48,012 nt of DNA from an uncultured Lachnospiraceae bacterium (GTDB taxonomy: Bacteria; Bacillota; Clostridia; Lachnospirales; Lachnospiraceae), in the NCBI GenBank assembly GCA_949076555.1, contig CARUOB010000016.1, positions 1 through 48,012 on the forward strand, given 5' to 3'. Positions within the stretch are counted from its first letter, which is position 1; the number at the start of each line of letters is the position of its first letter. Made by a program: the position numbers and the translations under genes. Below the pieces are notes generated by a model. The model was not told where the DNA came from. It saw only the letters and a list, made by a program, of their open reading frames with translations, and did no database searches. This document shows, piece by piece, positions 6,408-15,107 of this stretch.

Positions 6408-7006
6408 GGAAGCGAACGCTTCGGGCTTTGCTGGGAGCCGGTTATGTCTGTCTTCTGACAACGCTGCTCCTGTATCAGGCGGATGTGTTCGGCAAAAGGC
6501 GTGAGTGGATGGTCGCGGTGTTCGGGACGCTGATACTCGGTGTTGCGCTGGCGGTAGTTCTCTCGCTCTATCTTCGGGCGAGTGACCGGATTACCAAGCC
6601 GGAGGAAAAGCCGGGGGCGGATATGGCCGGGCAGGGACGGGAAGGAACGCAGGCAGCGATGCCGGAACCGGACAGGATACAGAGTCCCTCTGCCGGAAAT
6701 GAGGGTATGCCGGGGAACGCATGGGCCGCTGAGGGCAGCCAGCCGCCGCGAAGTTATGAGGAAATTTATGCGAAGTTTTTGTCGATCATGGAGACGGGCG
6801 CGCTCTCCGAGCGGGAGCTGGAAGTGGCATGGCTCCTCTATCGTGGCTACACCAACAGACAGATCGGCGAGGCGCTTTACATCGCCGAGACGACGGTCAA
6901 GAAGCATGTGTCCCATATTTATCAAAAGATGGATGTGTGCAGCAGAAAGGAGTTCCGGGCGATGGTGCAGGGTAGTGCGTGGGAGCGCTTACGCCCCGGC
7001 GGATGA
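6404..7006 (+). CDS. Membrane-anchored LuxR-type transcriptional regulator
   Basis: A 200-residue protein. Two N-terminal hydrophobic segments (about 9-28 and 36-57) are followed by a low-complexity Pro/Gly/Glu linker (about 60-118) and a C-terminal LuxR/GerE helix-turn-helix (about 135-190). The HTH contains LSERELEVAWLLYRGYTNRQI and ETTVKKHVSHIYQKM, the classic GerE pattern. There is no receiver domain, so the signal must come through the membrane segment or the coupled MotA-like partner. The start overlaps the stop of that gene (ATGA). The last 18 bp overlap the 3' end of the opposing MATE gene. Confidence 0.85.
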   Translation: MRKRTLRALLGAGYVCLLTTLLLYQADVFGKRREWMVAVFGTLILGVALAVVLSLYLRASDRITKPEEKPGADMAGQGREGTQAAMPEPDRIQSPSAGNEGMPGNAWAAEGSQPPRSYEEIYAKFLSIMETGALSERELEVAWLLYRGYTNRQIGEALYIAETTVKKHVSHIYQKMDVCSRKEFRAMVQGSAWERLRPGG

Positions 7007-8386
7007 GTCCCCTGTGTTTTCCTGCGCGAACAGATCCTCTCGGGTAATGTTTTTCAGCCATTTGCCGCTTAAGTAATGCTTGATAACCCATGGCCATTTC
7101 ACGAACTCGTCGGTGCACAGCAAAAAGTAAACCCAGAGAACGGGGAGCTTAAAGACAAAGGCTGCGAGAAAACCGAGCGGCACCGCATAGCCCCACATGT
7201 CGATGACATCGCAGATCAGGCCAAAACGGCTGTCGCCGCCTGCGCGGAATACGCCCGCGATCAGCGTGGTGTTGACGGCGGCGCCCATGATGTAGTAGGT
7301 GTTGATGAGCAGCATATATTTCAGATAATGCATGGCTGTCTCGGAGAGCTTCGCAAAATGCAGCACAAAGGGGGTGGCGGCTAATACCAACACACCGCCG
7401 ATAGCTCCGGTGATGATGGTGAGCTTCATCAGTTTGGAGGCATAATTTTTTGCGCGCGCCATGTCCCCTTCGCCCATCACATTGCCCAGCAGGATGCCGC
7501 CTGCGCTGGCGGTGCCGAAGCAGAGTACGGTGCCGAAGTTTCTGACAACGATCACAAGGGAGTTGGCGGCTACCGCATCGGAACCCATGTGCCCCAGAAT
7601 CACGGAGTACATGGAGAAGGCCACGCTCCATGCGATATCATTGCACAGGGCGGGCAGGGAAAGCCTGACAAAATCCTGAAACAAAAGTTTGTTTTTTAAG
7701 AACATATAGCCGGGATTGAGCTTGATATCTTTGCTGAAAACGGATACCACAATACAGCCGATCAGCTCAACGATCCGGGATATGGCTGTGGCGATGGCCA
7801 CGCCGGTGGCGCCCAGCTGCGGCGCGCCTAAAAGCCCGAATATGAACACGGCGTTTAAGAAAATATTCAGGGTGAACGCAATCACATTTAAGACCATGCA
7901 GACGGTGACCCGTCCGATACTCCGAAGAATTGCCAGATACACTTCTATCACACCCCAGCACAGATAAGTGACAGCCATCACCCGCAGATATCCCGCGCCG
8001 ATGGCAATTAGCTCTGTGTCATTGGTAAAAAGTTTCATCAAAAGCTCCGGCGCAAAGAAAGCAAAAGCGGAGAAGCCGAGGGAAATAACAAGGGAAAACC
8101 GCATGGCGATACCCTGAATGGCGCAGATCGGCCGCAGATCGCCTTTGCCCCAATACTGCGCGCTCAACATGGTGGCGCCTGTTCCCAGACCGTAAAAGAT
8201 CATAAAGAGAACGTTGGCATAATTGGCGGCCAGAGATACGGCGGAGATGGAAGACTGCCCCACGTAATTTAACATCACCACATCCGCGGAACTCACGGCG
8301 GCGCTTAAGAGATTCTGAATCACAATCGGAATCACCAGCTTTACAATTTTGCTGTAAAAATTATCTTTGGCAGCCGCCGTATTCAT
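6989..8386 (-). CDS. MATE family efflux transporter
   Basis: A 465-residue protein with about 12 membrane segments of the multidrug and toxin extrusion family. Typical features: N-terminal LVIPIVIQNLLSAAVSSADVVMLNYVG, the GTGATMLSAQYWGKGD motif, and the second-half repeat around ASAGGILLGNVMGEGD. It would export cationic compounds by Na+ or H+ antiport; substrate unknown. GGAGGTTTCCTTC precedes the start on the minus strand. It converges on the LuxR-type gene with an 18-bp overlap and is divergent from the MATE gene at 8717, to which it is only distantly similar. Confidence 0.92.
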   Translation of the reverse strand: MNTAAAKDNFYSKIVKLVIPIVIQNLLSAAVSSADVVMLNYVGQSSISAVSLAANYANVLFMIFYGLGTGATMLSAQYWGKGDLRPICAIQGIAMRFSLVISLGFSAFAFFAPELLMKLFTNDTELIAIGAGYLRVMAVTYLCWGVIEVYLAILRSIGRVTVCMVLNVIAFTLNIFLNAVFIFGLLGAPQLGATGVAIATAISRIVELIGCIVVSVFSKDIKLNPGYMFLKNKLLFQDFVRLSLPALCNDIAWSVAFSMYSVILGHMGSDAVAANSLVIVVRNFGTVLCFGTASAGGILLGNVMGEGDMARAKNYASKLMKLTIITGAIGGVLVLAATPFVLHFAKLSETAMHYLKYMLLINTYYIMGAAVNTTLIAGVFRAGGDSRFGLICDVIDMWGYAVPLGFLAAFVFKLPVLWVYFLLCTDEFVKWPWVIKHYLSGKWLKNITREDLFAQENTGDSSAGA

Positions 8387-8716
8387 AGAAGGAAACCTCC
8401 GTTTTTGCGTAAAGTGATAATATCTTAATACTTTCTTTTTTTCGTGTCAATCGGTTTTTTTCAACATAAAAATTTTTTTAAAATATTTCATTTTTTATGA
8501 GAAAGCTACTTGCGTTTTTACGGTAGTGTGATAGAATCGTCCTCAATGGTTCGCGCGGGATGAATGGAATACGGGTTGTCTTCACAAAAGGTCGAGACAC
8601 GGTTTTTGCCCATGGTCAAACGCAGAGTCATTGAAACCATTTCACAAACCATTGCGCAGATAGCTAAAATAAGGGCTTTATGTGCAAAATAAATAAGAAA
8701 GTATAGAGAGCGTATT
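8387..8716. other. Intergenic region between two divergent MATE genes
   Basis: This 330-bp stretch is AT-rich near the minus-strand gene. It holds the minus-strand promoter at 8422-8450. A short minus-strand frame at 8518-8640 reads as a plausible peptide (MGKNRVSTFCEDNPYSIHP...) but has no ribosome binding site and is not called. A weak TATAGA near 8702 may serve the + strand gene. Confidence 0.6.
8422..8450 (-). promoter_or_regulatory. Promoter of the minus-strand MATE gene
   Basis: On the minus strand TTGACA (8450-8445) and TAAGAT (8427-8422) are separated by exactly 17 bp, 36 bp before the start codon. Confidence 0.75.
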
Positions 8717-10096
8717 ATGGAAAAAGATATGACGAAAGGAAGCCCCATGAAGCTGATTCTGGGCTTTGCCGTGCCCCTTTTATTCGGGCTTGTTTTTCAG
8801 CAGTTTTACAGTATGGTGGACGCGGTGATTGTGGGCCATTATCTGGGAGTGGACGCGTTGGCGGCGGTGGGCGCCACAGGTTCCGTCAACTTCCTGATTA
8901 TAGGGTTTTGCATGGGCGTCTGCAACGGCTTTGCGATTCCGATCGCGCAGGAGTTCGGCGCGAAGCATGAGAGCGAGCTGAAACGGTTTGTGGCGAACAG
9001 TGTGTGGCTGTCCGCGATCTTTGCGGTGGCTGTCACAATTGTGGTGTCTCTTTTGTGCCGCCAGATTTTGCAGCTTATGCGGACGCCTGCGAACATTATC
9101 GACGGCTCCTACAATTACATAATCATTATCTTTCTCGGCATACCTGTGGTCTTTCTCTACAATATGACTGCGTCGATTCTGCGGTCGCTGGGGGACAGCC
9201 GGACGCCGGTGGTGTTTCTTGTGACGGCGGCGGTTTTAAATATCTTTCTCGACGTGTTCTGCATTGTGGTGATCCCTATGGGTGTGGCCGGAGCGGCGGT
9301 TGCCACGGTGGTATCGCAGGCGGTCGCAGGCGTTGCATGTCTGGTATATATGCGCAAAAAATTTGCGATTTTGAAGTTGTCCAAGGATGAGAGACGATGG
9401 GACAGGGATTATGCGGCGAAACTTTGCAACATGGGCATTCCCATGGGACTGCAGTATTCGATCACGGCCATCGGCAGTGTGATTTTGCAGAGTGCGGTGA
9501 ACGGCATCGACTCCAACGCGGTGGCGGCGGTCACGGCGGGCGGCAAGGTCAGTATGCTTCTGGTATGCCCCTTTGACGCCATGGGGTCCACCATGGCCAC
9601 TTACGGCGGACAGAATGTGGGCGCGGGCGATCTGGAGCGCGTGGACAGGGGGCTTAAGAGCTGCACCTTGCTGGGACTGATTTATTCGCTGATCGGTCTG
9701 GGCGCGGTATTTCTGTTCGGGAAACAGCTTTTGCTGCTGTTTTTGGATGCGGGGGAGACGCAGATCATTGCCAATGCCTATTCCTTCATACAGATCAACG
9801 CATTGTTCTACTTCCCGCTGGCGCTTGTAAACATCGTCCGCTTCCTGATTCAGGGAATGGGTTTCAGCAGGCTTGCGGTTTTTGCGGGTGCGTTCGAGAT
9901 GCTGGCGAGAGGGCTTGCGGGGTTCCTTCTTGTACCCTATTTCGGGTTCAGCGCGGTGCGTTTCGCGAATCCGCTGGCATGGATTTTTGCAGATATTTTC
10001 CTGATTCCGGCCTTTTTCTATGTACGAAAGAAAATGGCGGCCATGCTGAGCAGGAACCAGGAGGGTGCGCAGACGGCTGGTATCGAGGCGCGGTAA
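8717..10096 (+). CDS. MATE family efflux transporter
   Basis: A 459-residue, 12-segment MATE protein. N-terminal GSPMKLILGFAVPLLFGLVF with QQFYSMVDAVIVGHYLG is the classical MATE start, and GGQNVGAGDLERVDRG is the second-half signature. It belongs to the DinF/NorM-like group common in Clostridia. The ribosome binding site is weak (GAGAGCG). The protein ends in a short polar tail after the last membrane segment. The next gene starts 46 nt later and may be cotranscribed. Confidence 0.92.
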   Translation: MEKDMTKGSPMKLILGFAVPLLFGLVFQQFYSMVDAVIVGHYLGVDALAAVGATGSVNFLIIGFCMGVCNGFAIPIAQEFGAKHESELKRFVANSVWLSAIFAVAVTIVVSLLCRQILQLMRTPANIIDGSYNYIIIIFLGIPVVFLYNMTASILRSLGDSRTPVVFLVTAAVLNIFLDVFCIVVIPMGVAGAAVATVVSQAVAGVACLVYMRKKFAILKLSKDERRWDRDYAAKLCNMGIPMGLQYSITAIGSVILQSAVNGIDSNAVAAVTAGGKVSMLLVCPFDAMGSTMATYGGQNVGAGDLERVDRGLKSCTLLGLIYSLIGLGAVFLFGKQLLLLFLDAGETQIIANAYSFIQINALFYFPLALVNIVRFLIQGMGFSRLAVFAGAFEMLARGLAGFLLVPYFGFSAVRFANPLAWIFADIFLIPAFFYVRKKMAAMLSRNQEGAQTAGIEAR

Positions 10097-10141
10097 GGTG
10101 TTTTGACGGTGGATGCGTATGATGGGGAGGACAATGATAAT

Positions 10142-11257
10142 ATGAGCGTGACAATCTTTACCATGACACACAAAAAATTTCCAACACCCGGAGATCCTGT
10201 CTATGTGCCCTTGCAGGTGGGCAAGTCCGGTGCGGCGGATCTGGGGTATATAGGAGACGACACGGGTGTCAGTATTTCCGATAAGAATTGCTATTACGGG
10301 GAACTGACGGGCGTTTACTGGGTCTGGAAAAATATAAAGACATCCGACTATGTGGGGATTTGCCACTATCGCAGGTATTTTTGCACGGAGGAGGGAAGGA
10401 TTCTTACGGCGAGGGAATATGAGGAAATCCTTTCGGAGTATGATATCATCACGTCGAAACTGTTGAAGTTAAACTTTACTTATTATGAAGGTTATGCCAG
10501 CGACTATAATATCGACGATCTGAATGCGGTGGAAGAGGTGATTTGCCGGTTTTATCCCGCGTATTATGAAACCTTTGAGAAACTGGTGCATGGCAAGGGA
10601 ACCTATTTCGGAAACATGATGGTATGTAAAAAAGAGATTTACGACGCTTATTGCGAGTGGCTTTTCGATATCTTCGAAAAAGCGGAAGAAAGAATCGACG
10701 CTTCCGGGTATGACGATTACCACAAGCGGGTCTACGGCTTTATCTCGGAGTTTTTGCTCTATGTCTGGACACAGGTGCAGGGGCTTAAGGTCTGGGAGTG
10801 CAAGGTGGGCATGACCGATGAGAAGCGGGAGACGGCGGAGATCAAGGAGCGTCTGGCGGCGTTCTTCCTCAAAAAGGATATTGCCGGGGCGAAAGCGTAT
10901 ATGCTGGCATGTCTTGAGAAGCGTCCGGACGTGCTGATGGAAGCCTCTGACATCACGGGAGAGTTAAAGATGTCCATGCAGGTAATTGCGATATGCGAGC
11001 TGGAAAAACAGGCTTACGGTAGCAGCACCATCGACCGCATGCAGGACTTTGGCTCGCTGATGGCGCATTTCCGGAAGCTGAACGATATGATTCAGGCATG
11101 GAAAGAGAGGGAGATGCAAATGTCTCCCTCTGATGTAGAGTTTTATCTCAAAAATGAAAATATTACCGATATTGCACTGGAGGCTTCCGCCAGACTGTTT
11201 TATCCGGCGGCGGAGGCTGTTGAGATCGCAAAAGCGCTGACAGCCTGTCTTGGGTAA
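10142..11257 (+). CDS. DUF4422 domain protein, probable glycosyltransferase
   Basis: A 371-residue protein counted from the ATG at 10142, with GGGGAGG 11 nt upstream. The N-terminal part has the DUF4422 signature: TIFTMTHKKF, YVPLQVGK, LGYIGDDTGVSISDKN, YYGELTGVYWVWKN and DYVGICHYRRYF (within about residues 1-85). DUF4422 proteins occur in capsule and surface polysaccharide clusters and are thought to be glycosyltransferases. The C-terminal part (about 240-371) is helical and not recognised. It stands apart from other polysaccharide genes here, except for the UDP-sugar genes at 13680-16124. Confidence 0.82.
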   Translation: MSVTIFTMTHKKFPTPGDPVYVPLQVGKSGAADLGYIGDDTGVSISDKNCYYGELTGVYWVWKNIKTSDYVGICHYRRYFCTEEGRILTAREYEEILSEYDIITSKLLKLNFTYYEGYASDYNIDDLNAVEEVICRFYPAYYETFEKLVHGKGTYFGNMMVCKKEIYDAYCEWLFDIFEKAEERIDASGYDDYHKRVYGFISEFLLYVWTQVQGLKVWECKVGMTDEKRETAEIKERLAAFFLKKDIAGAKAYMLACLEKRPDVLMEASDITGELKMSMQVIAICELEKQAYGSSTIDRMQDFGSLMAHFRKLNDMIQAWKEREMQMSPSDVEFYLKNENITDIALEASARLFYPAAEAVEIAKALTACLG

Positions 11258-11269
11258 TGGGCTGTCAGC
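11236..11269 (+). terminator. Hairpin overlapping the DUF4422 stop codon
   Basis: GCTGACAGCC (11236-11245) and GGCTGTCAGC (11260-11269) form a perfect 10-bp stem whose loop contains the TAA stop. There is no T-run, so it may block convergent transcripts or stabilise the mRNA rather than act as a classical terminator. Confidence 0.5.
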
Positions 11270-11338
11270 AGCGCGTGGTGTCAGGTCAATAGCGTCAGCC
11301 CCGCGGCATCAGGCCGATTGGTCTGTAGCTGCCGTCCG

Positions 11339-12739
11339 TTACGGCTGCTTGGGCAGCGTCACAAATCCCTCTTCCCAATACATATAGTACAGCCCTTTTT
11401 CCTCCGTGTAGCCGAAAATGAAAGAGCAGGGGGAGCTGGCCGGGTTCCCTTCGTCATCCTCCCCTTCCTCCAATTCCATGAACAGCACGGCGACTGCGGG
11501 AACACCGCCGTCCGGCGCGTCAGCGTGATACAGGGCGTAAGTGTTTTCCATGTAGCCGTTATCTTTTATATTTTGCAATTCGTCGTTTATGACGTCTCCG
11601 TAATCTTTTCCGTCGATGTAGAATGCATAGCTGGCCACGCCGGTTTCCGGGTCTACGACCTGACCGTAAAAGGCAAGCCCTTCCTCCGTGCCGTCCCCGT
11701 CCAGATCAAAATAGCAGTCGGGCGTGTCGTCCACAACGGGCGCAAAGGTTTCCGGGTCATATTTGTAGATATAGTAGCGTTCGTCCACAAAATTGCCGTT
11801 GTAACGGTAGTCCTCTTTTAATCCCAGATCATACGCCTTTTCGTAGGGCAGCCGGAAGGAAATTTCTCCGGAGGCGTAGGGGCCGAGCAGATAGGGGGCC
11901 ACAAGAAAACTGATGCCGCTCCTGGTAAATACCCAGTTGTTCCCATCAAACAGGGCGCTGTTCAGATCATTTTTGGAAGGTGGACCGAACAGTTTATCTT
12001 TATAGGCGGGTGTTTCGGCTAAATTGATCATGTAATCCAGAACCGTTGCGTGAAAGGCGCTGTAGTCGCCTGCAATCTCATCGATAGAGAGGAGTTCGCC
12101 TGTTTTCGCACTGTAGTTTCTGCCGCCGGAGCCGTAGTTGCCGTGGGCGCCGCCAGTGAAATCGTAAACAGTGATCTGAAAGGAGACCACGTTCTCATCC
12201 GCGCGGGTTACAGTTACGCTTATGTCGGTGCTGTAGCCGATAAAATCCCAGCCGTCCTCTCCGAGACTCGACGCATAGTCCTCCTTTGCGATGTCCGCAG
12301 TCTCGGTGTTGTCGATGGAAAAGGCAGCATAATATTCTCTCAGATCGGCATTGATTTTTTCCGCGATATCCTCCCCGCCATCGATGTGAACCACGGGCAT
12401 CTGCACGCTGTTTGTGAAAATCACCGTGCCGTCGTCACCCTTGACTTCGTCTATGGTTTTTTCGAAGGTGACGGTGACAGGATTTTCGTAGGTTTGTGGC
12501 GCATTCGCATCGGAAAGATCAGAAGTGACATCTGTGTCAGATTCAGTGTTTTCCGTATCGTCTGATGTATCTTCTGACTGCGAAGTGTCCTGTGGTTTGT
12601 CGGCATTCGTCCCGGCGTCTTCAATCGGCGAAATTTCCAGTCCGGTGTCCGTATCGGAAGTGCTGTCCTTGCCGCAAGCGCTCACGCCTGTCGCCAGTAA
12701 AACGGCGGTGAGCAGGATGGGTAAACTTTTCTGTCTCAT
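11339..12739 (-). CDS. Lipoprotein with RsiV-like (DUF3298/DUF4163) domain
   Basis: A 466-residue exported lipoprotein: signal peptide and lipobox VSAC (Cys near residue 22), then an acidic Asp/Ser/Thr-rich linker (about 25-85) that should span the cell wall. The folded part (about 85-300) has a DUF4163-like stretch (VTFEKTIDEVKGDDGTVIF, MPVVHIDGGEDIAEKIN) and a DUF3298-like stretch (FTGGAHGNYG, GISFLVAPYLLGPYASG), as in RsiV and the PdaC N-terminus. A short DLDGDGTEE sequence near residue 345 looks like a calcium-binding loop. AAGGAG precedes the start. It follows the small membrane protein gene by 28 nt. No sigma factor gene is adjacent, so an anti-sigma role is not supported. Confidence 0.78.
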   Translation of the reverse strand: MRQKSLPILLTAVLLATGVSACGKDSTSDTDTGLEISPIEDAGTNADKPQDTSQSEDTSDDTENTESDTDVTSDLSDANAPQTYENPVTVTFEKTIDEVKGDDGTVIFTNSVQMPVVHIDGGEDIAEKINADLREYYAAFSIDNTETADIAKEDYASSLGEDGWDFIGYSTDISVTVTRADENVVSFQITVYDFTGGAHGNYGSGGRNYSAKTGELLSIDEIAGDYSAFHATVLDYMINLAETPAYKDKLFGPPSKNDLNSALFDGNNWVFTRSGISFLVAPYLLGPYASGEISFRLPYEKAYDLGLKEDYRYNGNFVDERYYIYKYDPETFAPVVDDTPDCYFDLDGDGTEEGLAFYGQVVDPETGVASYAFYIDGKDYGDVINDELQNIKDNGYMENTYALYHADAPDGGVPAVAVLFMELEEGEDDEGNPASSPCSFIFGYTEEKGLYYMYWEEGFVTLPKQP

Positions 12740-12767
12740 AATTTAAATGCTCCTTCCTTTTCCCATA

Positions 12768-13313
12768 TCAAAAAATCGTCAAAGTTATTTTAGATGCTCT
12801 CCACTTTGCGCCGTCCTTTTCCATTGAAATCGTTCCACTTGCAGTGCCGACTTCATCCCCGGCAGATGATAATAACTTTGCCGAAAAATTATAACATTCT
12901 TGCTGATCAGAACGTTTTGTAAGCGCAAGTTCGCTTACGCTAATGTCTGTAGTGAGATCTTTTGCCAACGCGACACTTGTGTAAAAAGTACGGCTCATTG
13001 CCAAGTCTTCCACACAGGCATTTGTCATGGAATCAGCAAACCGGTTTACGAGATACTCTCTTAGCTTTTCGTCACTCTGTACCAGTCCGGTTTCGCCATC
13101 CGTCGCTGCTTCTGCTGCGGACTGGATGATCGCCGCATCAAAATCTTCCGCCTGCTGTTGGGTACAGGAAAGAAGCTGATTTAATGCTGTTTTTGCCTGA
13201 AGTTCCAAACCGCTTTTTCGATGCGTGTACCTAATCGCTATGCCAACAGCCAAAAGAATCAAACCAACCAGAAGAATATAGCAAAATAATTTTACAGATC
13301 TCTTTTTTTTCAT
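12768..13313 (-). CDS. Hypothetical single-pass membrane protein
   Basis: A 181-residue protein counted from the ATG at 13313, which has GAGGAGG 8 nt upstream; the ATG at 13319 is too close to that site, and the open frame further upstream is leader DNA. It has a KKKR start, one membrane segment (about 9-25) and an extracytoplasmic domain of about 150 residues that I do not recognise. Base composition is visibly more AT-rich than that of its neighbours. It is first in an operon with the RsiV-like lipoprotein, which suggests both work outside the membrane. Confidence 0.7.
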   Translation of the reverse strand: MKKKRSVKLFCYILLVGLILLAVGIAIRYTHRKSGLELQAKTALNQLLSCTQQQAEDFDAAIIQSAAEAATDGETGLVQSDEKLREYLVNRFADSMTNACVEDLAMSRTFYTSVALAKDLTTDISVSELALTKRSDQQECYNFSAKLLSSAGDEVGTASGTISMEKDGAKWRASKITLTIF

Positions 13314-13393
13314 GGACATGTCCTCCTCTCGTGTTAAATAACGTAACAAAAAACAACATAAGGTCGATCCTATTGCCATCGTCCCCTGACACA

Positions 13394-13429
13394 TTCTGAT
13401 ATTATATATAGTATCAGAATCCCATTGAA
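13394..13429 (-). promoter_or_regulatory. Promoter with palindromic operator for 13313-11339 operon
   Basis: On the minus strand TTCAAT (13429-13424) and TATAAT (13406-13401) are spaced by 17 bp. A perfect inverted repeat TTCTGATA (13394-13401) / TATCAGAA (13412-13419) covers the -10 box and spacer, the classic position for a repressor site. About 80 nt of leader follow before the start codon. Confidence 0.6.
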
Positions 13430-13537
13430 TTACGCATAAATAGTATTTATTAAAATGTATCATTTATAACTTTCCATGTCAAACACCCATATCCTTCGGC
13501 TGTCCGATTGTCAAAAGGGGAAAAACGGATTTCCCTG

Positions 13538-13566
13538 TTGAGCGGGGAGCCTCCTCGTGTTAAGAT
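13538..13566 (+). promoter_or_regulatory. Promoter of the UDP-sugar pyrophosphorylase gene
   Basis: TTGAGC (13538-13543), 17-bp spacer, TAAGAT (13561-13566). A leader of about 105 nt follows. Confidence 0.55.
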
Positions 13567-13679
13567 AGAATGGAAAACACGGGGCGGTTTCATTTGCGCA
13601 CAGGCATGATGTCTATGTGCGGTTCCGGGGGTCGGTGAATACGATTGTGACATGAATGTCAGAAAAATGGAGGGAATTT

Positions 13680-14906
13680 ATGAACTATCAGGAGGCGTAC
13701 AAAAAACTGGAGAAGTACGGACAGCTGCATGTGCTGAAATACTACGAGGAACTGGGAGAGGAAGAGAGAGAAGCGCTGCTTACCCAGATCGAGCAGACGG
13801 ATTTTGATGCGCTGGCGCTTTGTGAGAAGAAAGAGACTTTGAATCCGAGAGGGAAGATTGAGCCGATTGCGGTGATGCAGCTTCCCGAGATCGAGGCGAA
13901 AAAAGAAGAGTATACGAAAATTGGTTTGGAGGCGATCCGGGCCGGAAAGGTGGGCGCGGTGCTGCTTGCAGGCGGCATGGGGACAAGACTTGGCTCCGAT
14001 GCGCCAAAGGGCGTTTACAATATCGGTCTGACAAAGGATGTCTTTATCTTCCAGCGTTTGGTCGAGAATTTGATGGATGTGGTGGAGCAGGCGGGGGCGT
14101 GGGTTCCTCTCTATGTGATGACCAGCGACAAAAATCATGACGCGACTGTCAGTTTTTTTGAGGAAAAGAAATATTTTGGCTACAATGCGGACTATGTGAC
14201 ATTCTTCATGCAGGATATGGCTCCGGCTTCCGATTATACGGGGAAAGTATATATGGAGGCAAAGAATAAAATGTCCACTTCTCCCAACGGCAGCGGCGGG
14301 TGGTTTTTGTCCATGAAAAAATGGGGTGTTGGGGAGAAAATGCGGCAGGCAGGTGTGGAATGGCTCAATGTATTTGCCGTGGACAACGTACTGCAGCGCA
14401 TTGCTGATCCCTGCTTTGTGGGCGCGACGATCGCCACAGACAGCGCGGTGGGAGAGAAAGTGGTGGCGAAGAATGCGCCGGATGAGAAAGTGGGCGCGGT
14501 ATGTTTGGAGGATGGAAAGCCGTCTATTGTGGAATACTATGATATGACGCCGGAGCTGATGGAGGCAAAGGCGGAGGACGGAAAACCGGCTTATCATTTT
14601 GGCGTGATCTTAAACTACCTTTTCCGGGTAAAGGATTTGGAGAAGATCGTGGCGAGGAAGCTCCCGCTTCATATCGTGGAGAAGAAGATTCCCTATCTGG
14701 ACGAAAAGGGAGAGCTTGTGAAGCCGGAGGAGCCAAACGGCTATAAGTTCGAGCAGCTTGTGCTTGACATGATTCATGAGCTGGACTCCTGTCTGCCTTA
14801 TGAGGTGGTCAGGAATAAGGAGTTTGCCCCCATCAAGAATAAGACGGGCATTGACTCTGTGGAGAGCGCAAGAAAGCTGTGTAAGGAGAACGGAATCATA
14901 TTGTAG
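13680..14906 (+). CDS. UTP--sugar-1-phosphate uridylyltransferase (UDPGP family)
   Basis: A 408-residue protein counted from the ATG at 13680 (GGAGGG 5 nt upstream; an in-frame ATG at 13656 has no such site). It belongs to the eukaryote-like UDPGP family, not the bacterial GalU family. The nucleotide-binding motif LAGGMGTRLG is at 96-105, followed by SDAPKG with Lys110. MSTSPNGSGG and VFAVDNVLQ are further family motifs of the uridine and sugar sites. It makes UDP-glucose or UDP-GlcNAc (members of both kinds exist) from UTP and the sugar 1-phosphate. galE lies 200 bp downstream, which favours a role in UDP-glucose/UDP-galactose supply. Confidence 0.87.
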   Translation: MNYQEAYKKLEKYGQLHVLKYYEELGEEEREALLTQIEQTDFDALALCEKKETLNPRGKIEPIAVMQLPEIEAKKEEYTKIGLEAIRAGKVGAVLLAGGMGTRLGSDAPKGVYNIGLTKDVFIFQRLVENLMDVVEQAGAWVPLYVMTSDKNHDATVSFFEEKKYFGYNADYVTFFMQDMAPASDYTGKVYMEAKNKMSTSPNGSGGWFLSMKKWGVGEKMRQAGVEWLNVFAVDNVLQRIADPCFVGATIATDSAVGEKVVAKNAPDEKVGAVCLEDGKPSIVEYYDMTPELMEAKAEDGKPAYHFGVILNYLFRVKDLEKIVARKLPLHIVEKKIPYLDEKGELVKPEEPNGYKFEQLVLDMIHELDSCLPYEVVRNKEFAPIKNKTGIDSVESARKLCKENGIIL

Positions 14907-15014
14907 TGTCGTGTGCATGATCATTTGTCAAGAGACGGCAAATGATGCGTGTCTGGCATCGGCCCTATCAGTAAAGGCGCAGAGTAGTTAACATTTCGAC
15001 AGGTTTAGGTAACA

Positions 15015-15037
15015 TTCCTGTATTGAATATACAGGAA
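15015..15037. promoter_or_regulatory. Palindrome in the galE upstream region
   Basis: TTCCTGTAT (15015-15023) and ATACAGGAA (15029-15037) form a perfect 9-bp inverted repeat with a 5-bp centre, 71 bp before the galE start. A possible -10 (TATACA, 15028-15033) lies inside it. This looks like a repressor operator over a promoter. Confidence 0.5.
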
Positions 15038-15107
15038 AAACGATGTAGACTGAAAACACATTAAGAACAAAAATCACAGTTTTCGAAAAGAAAGGCAGGG
15101 TGCGGTT

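Larger units (their letters stand above)
13314..13679. other. Divergent intergenic region
   Basis: These 366 bp contain the minus-strand promoter and operator at 13394-13429 and the plus-strand promoter at 13538-13566. No RNA gene or further coding region was recognised. Confidence 0.6.

Noticed and set aside
8518..8640. Short minus-strand reading frame between the MATE genes with a protein-like sequence
   Set aside because: It has no ribosome binding site or separate promoter, and other frames in the same stretch are also open. Kept only as a remark; conservation in relatives would be needed.
9236..10366. Long antisense frame opposite the MATE and DUF4422 genes
   Set aside because: A by-product of GC-rich codon positions on the coding strand; it crosses a gene boundary and shows no family motif. 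The same holds for long antisense frames at 3269-4162, 13659-14597, 38416-39408 and 46721-47695.
11339..13313. Sigma/anti-sigma pair (RsiV-like lipoprotein plus partner)
   Set aside because: The upstream partner is a single-pass membrane protein without sigma-factor regions, and the lipoprotein has no cytoplasmic domain.
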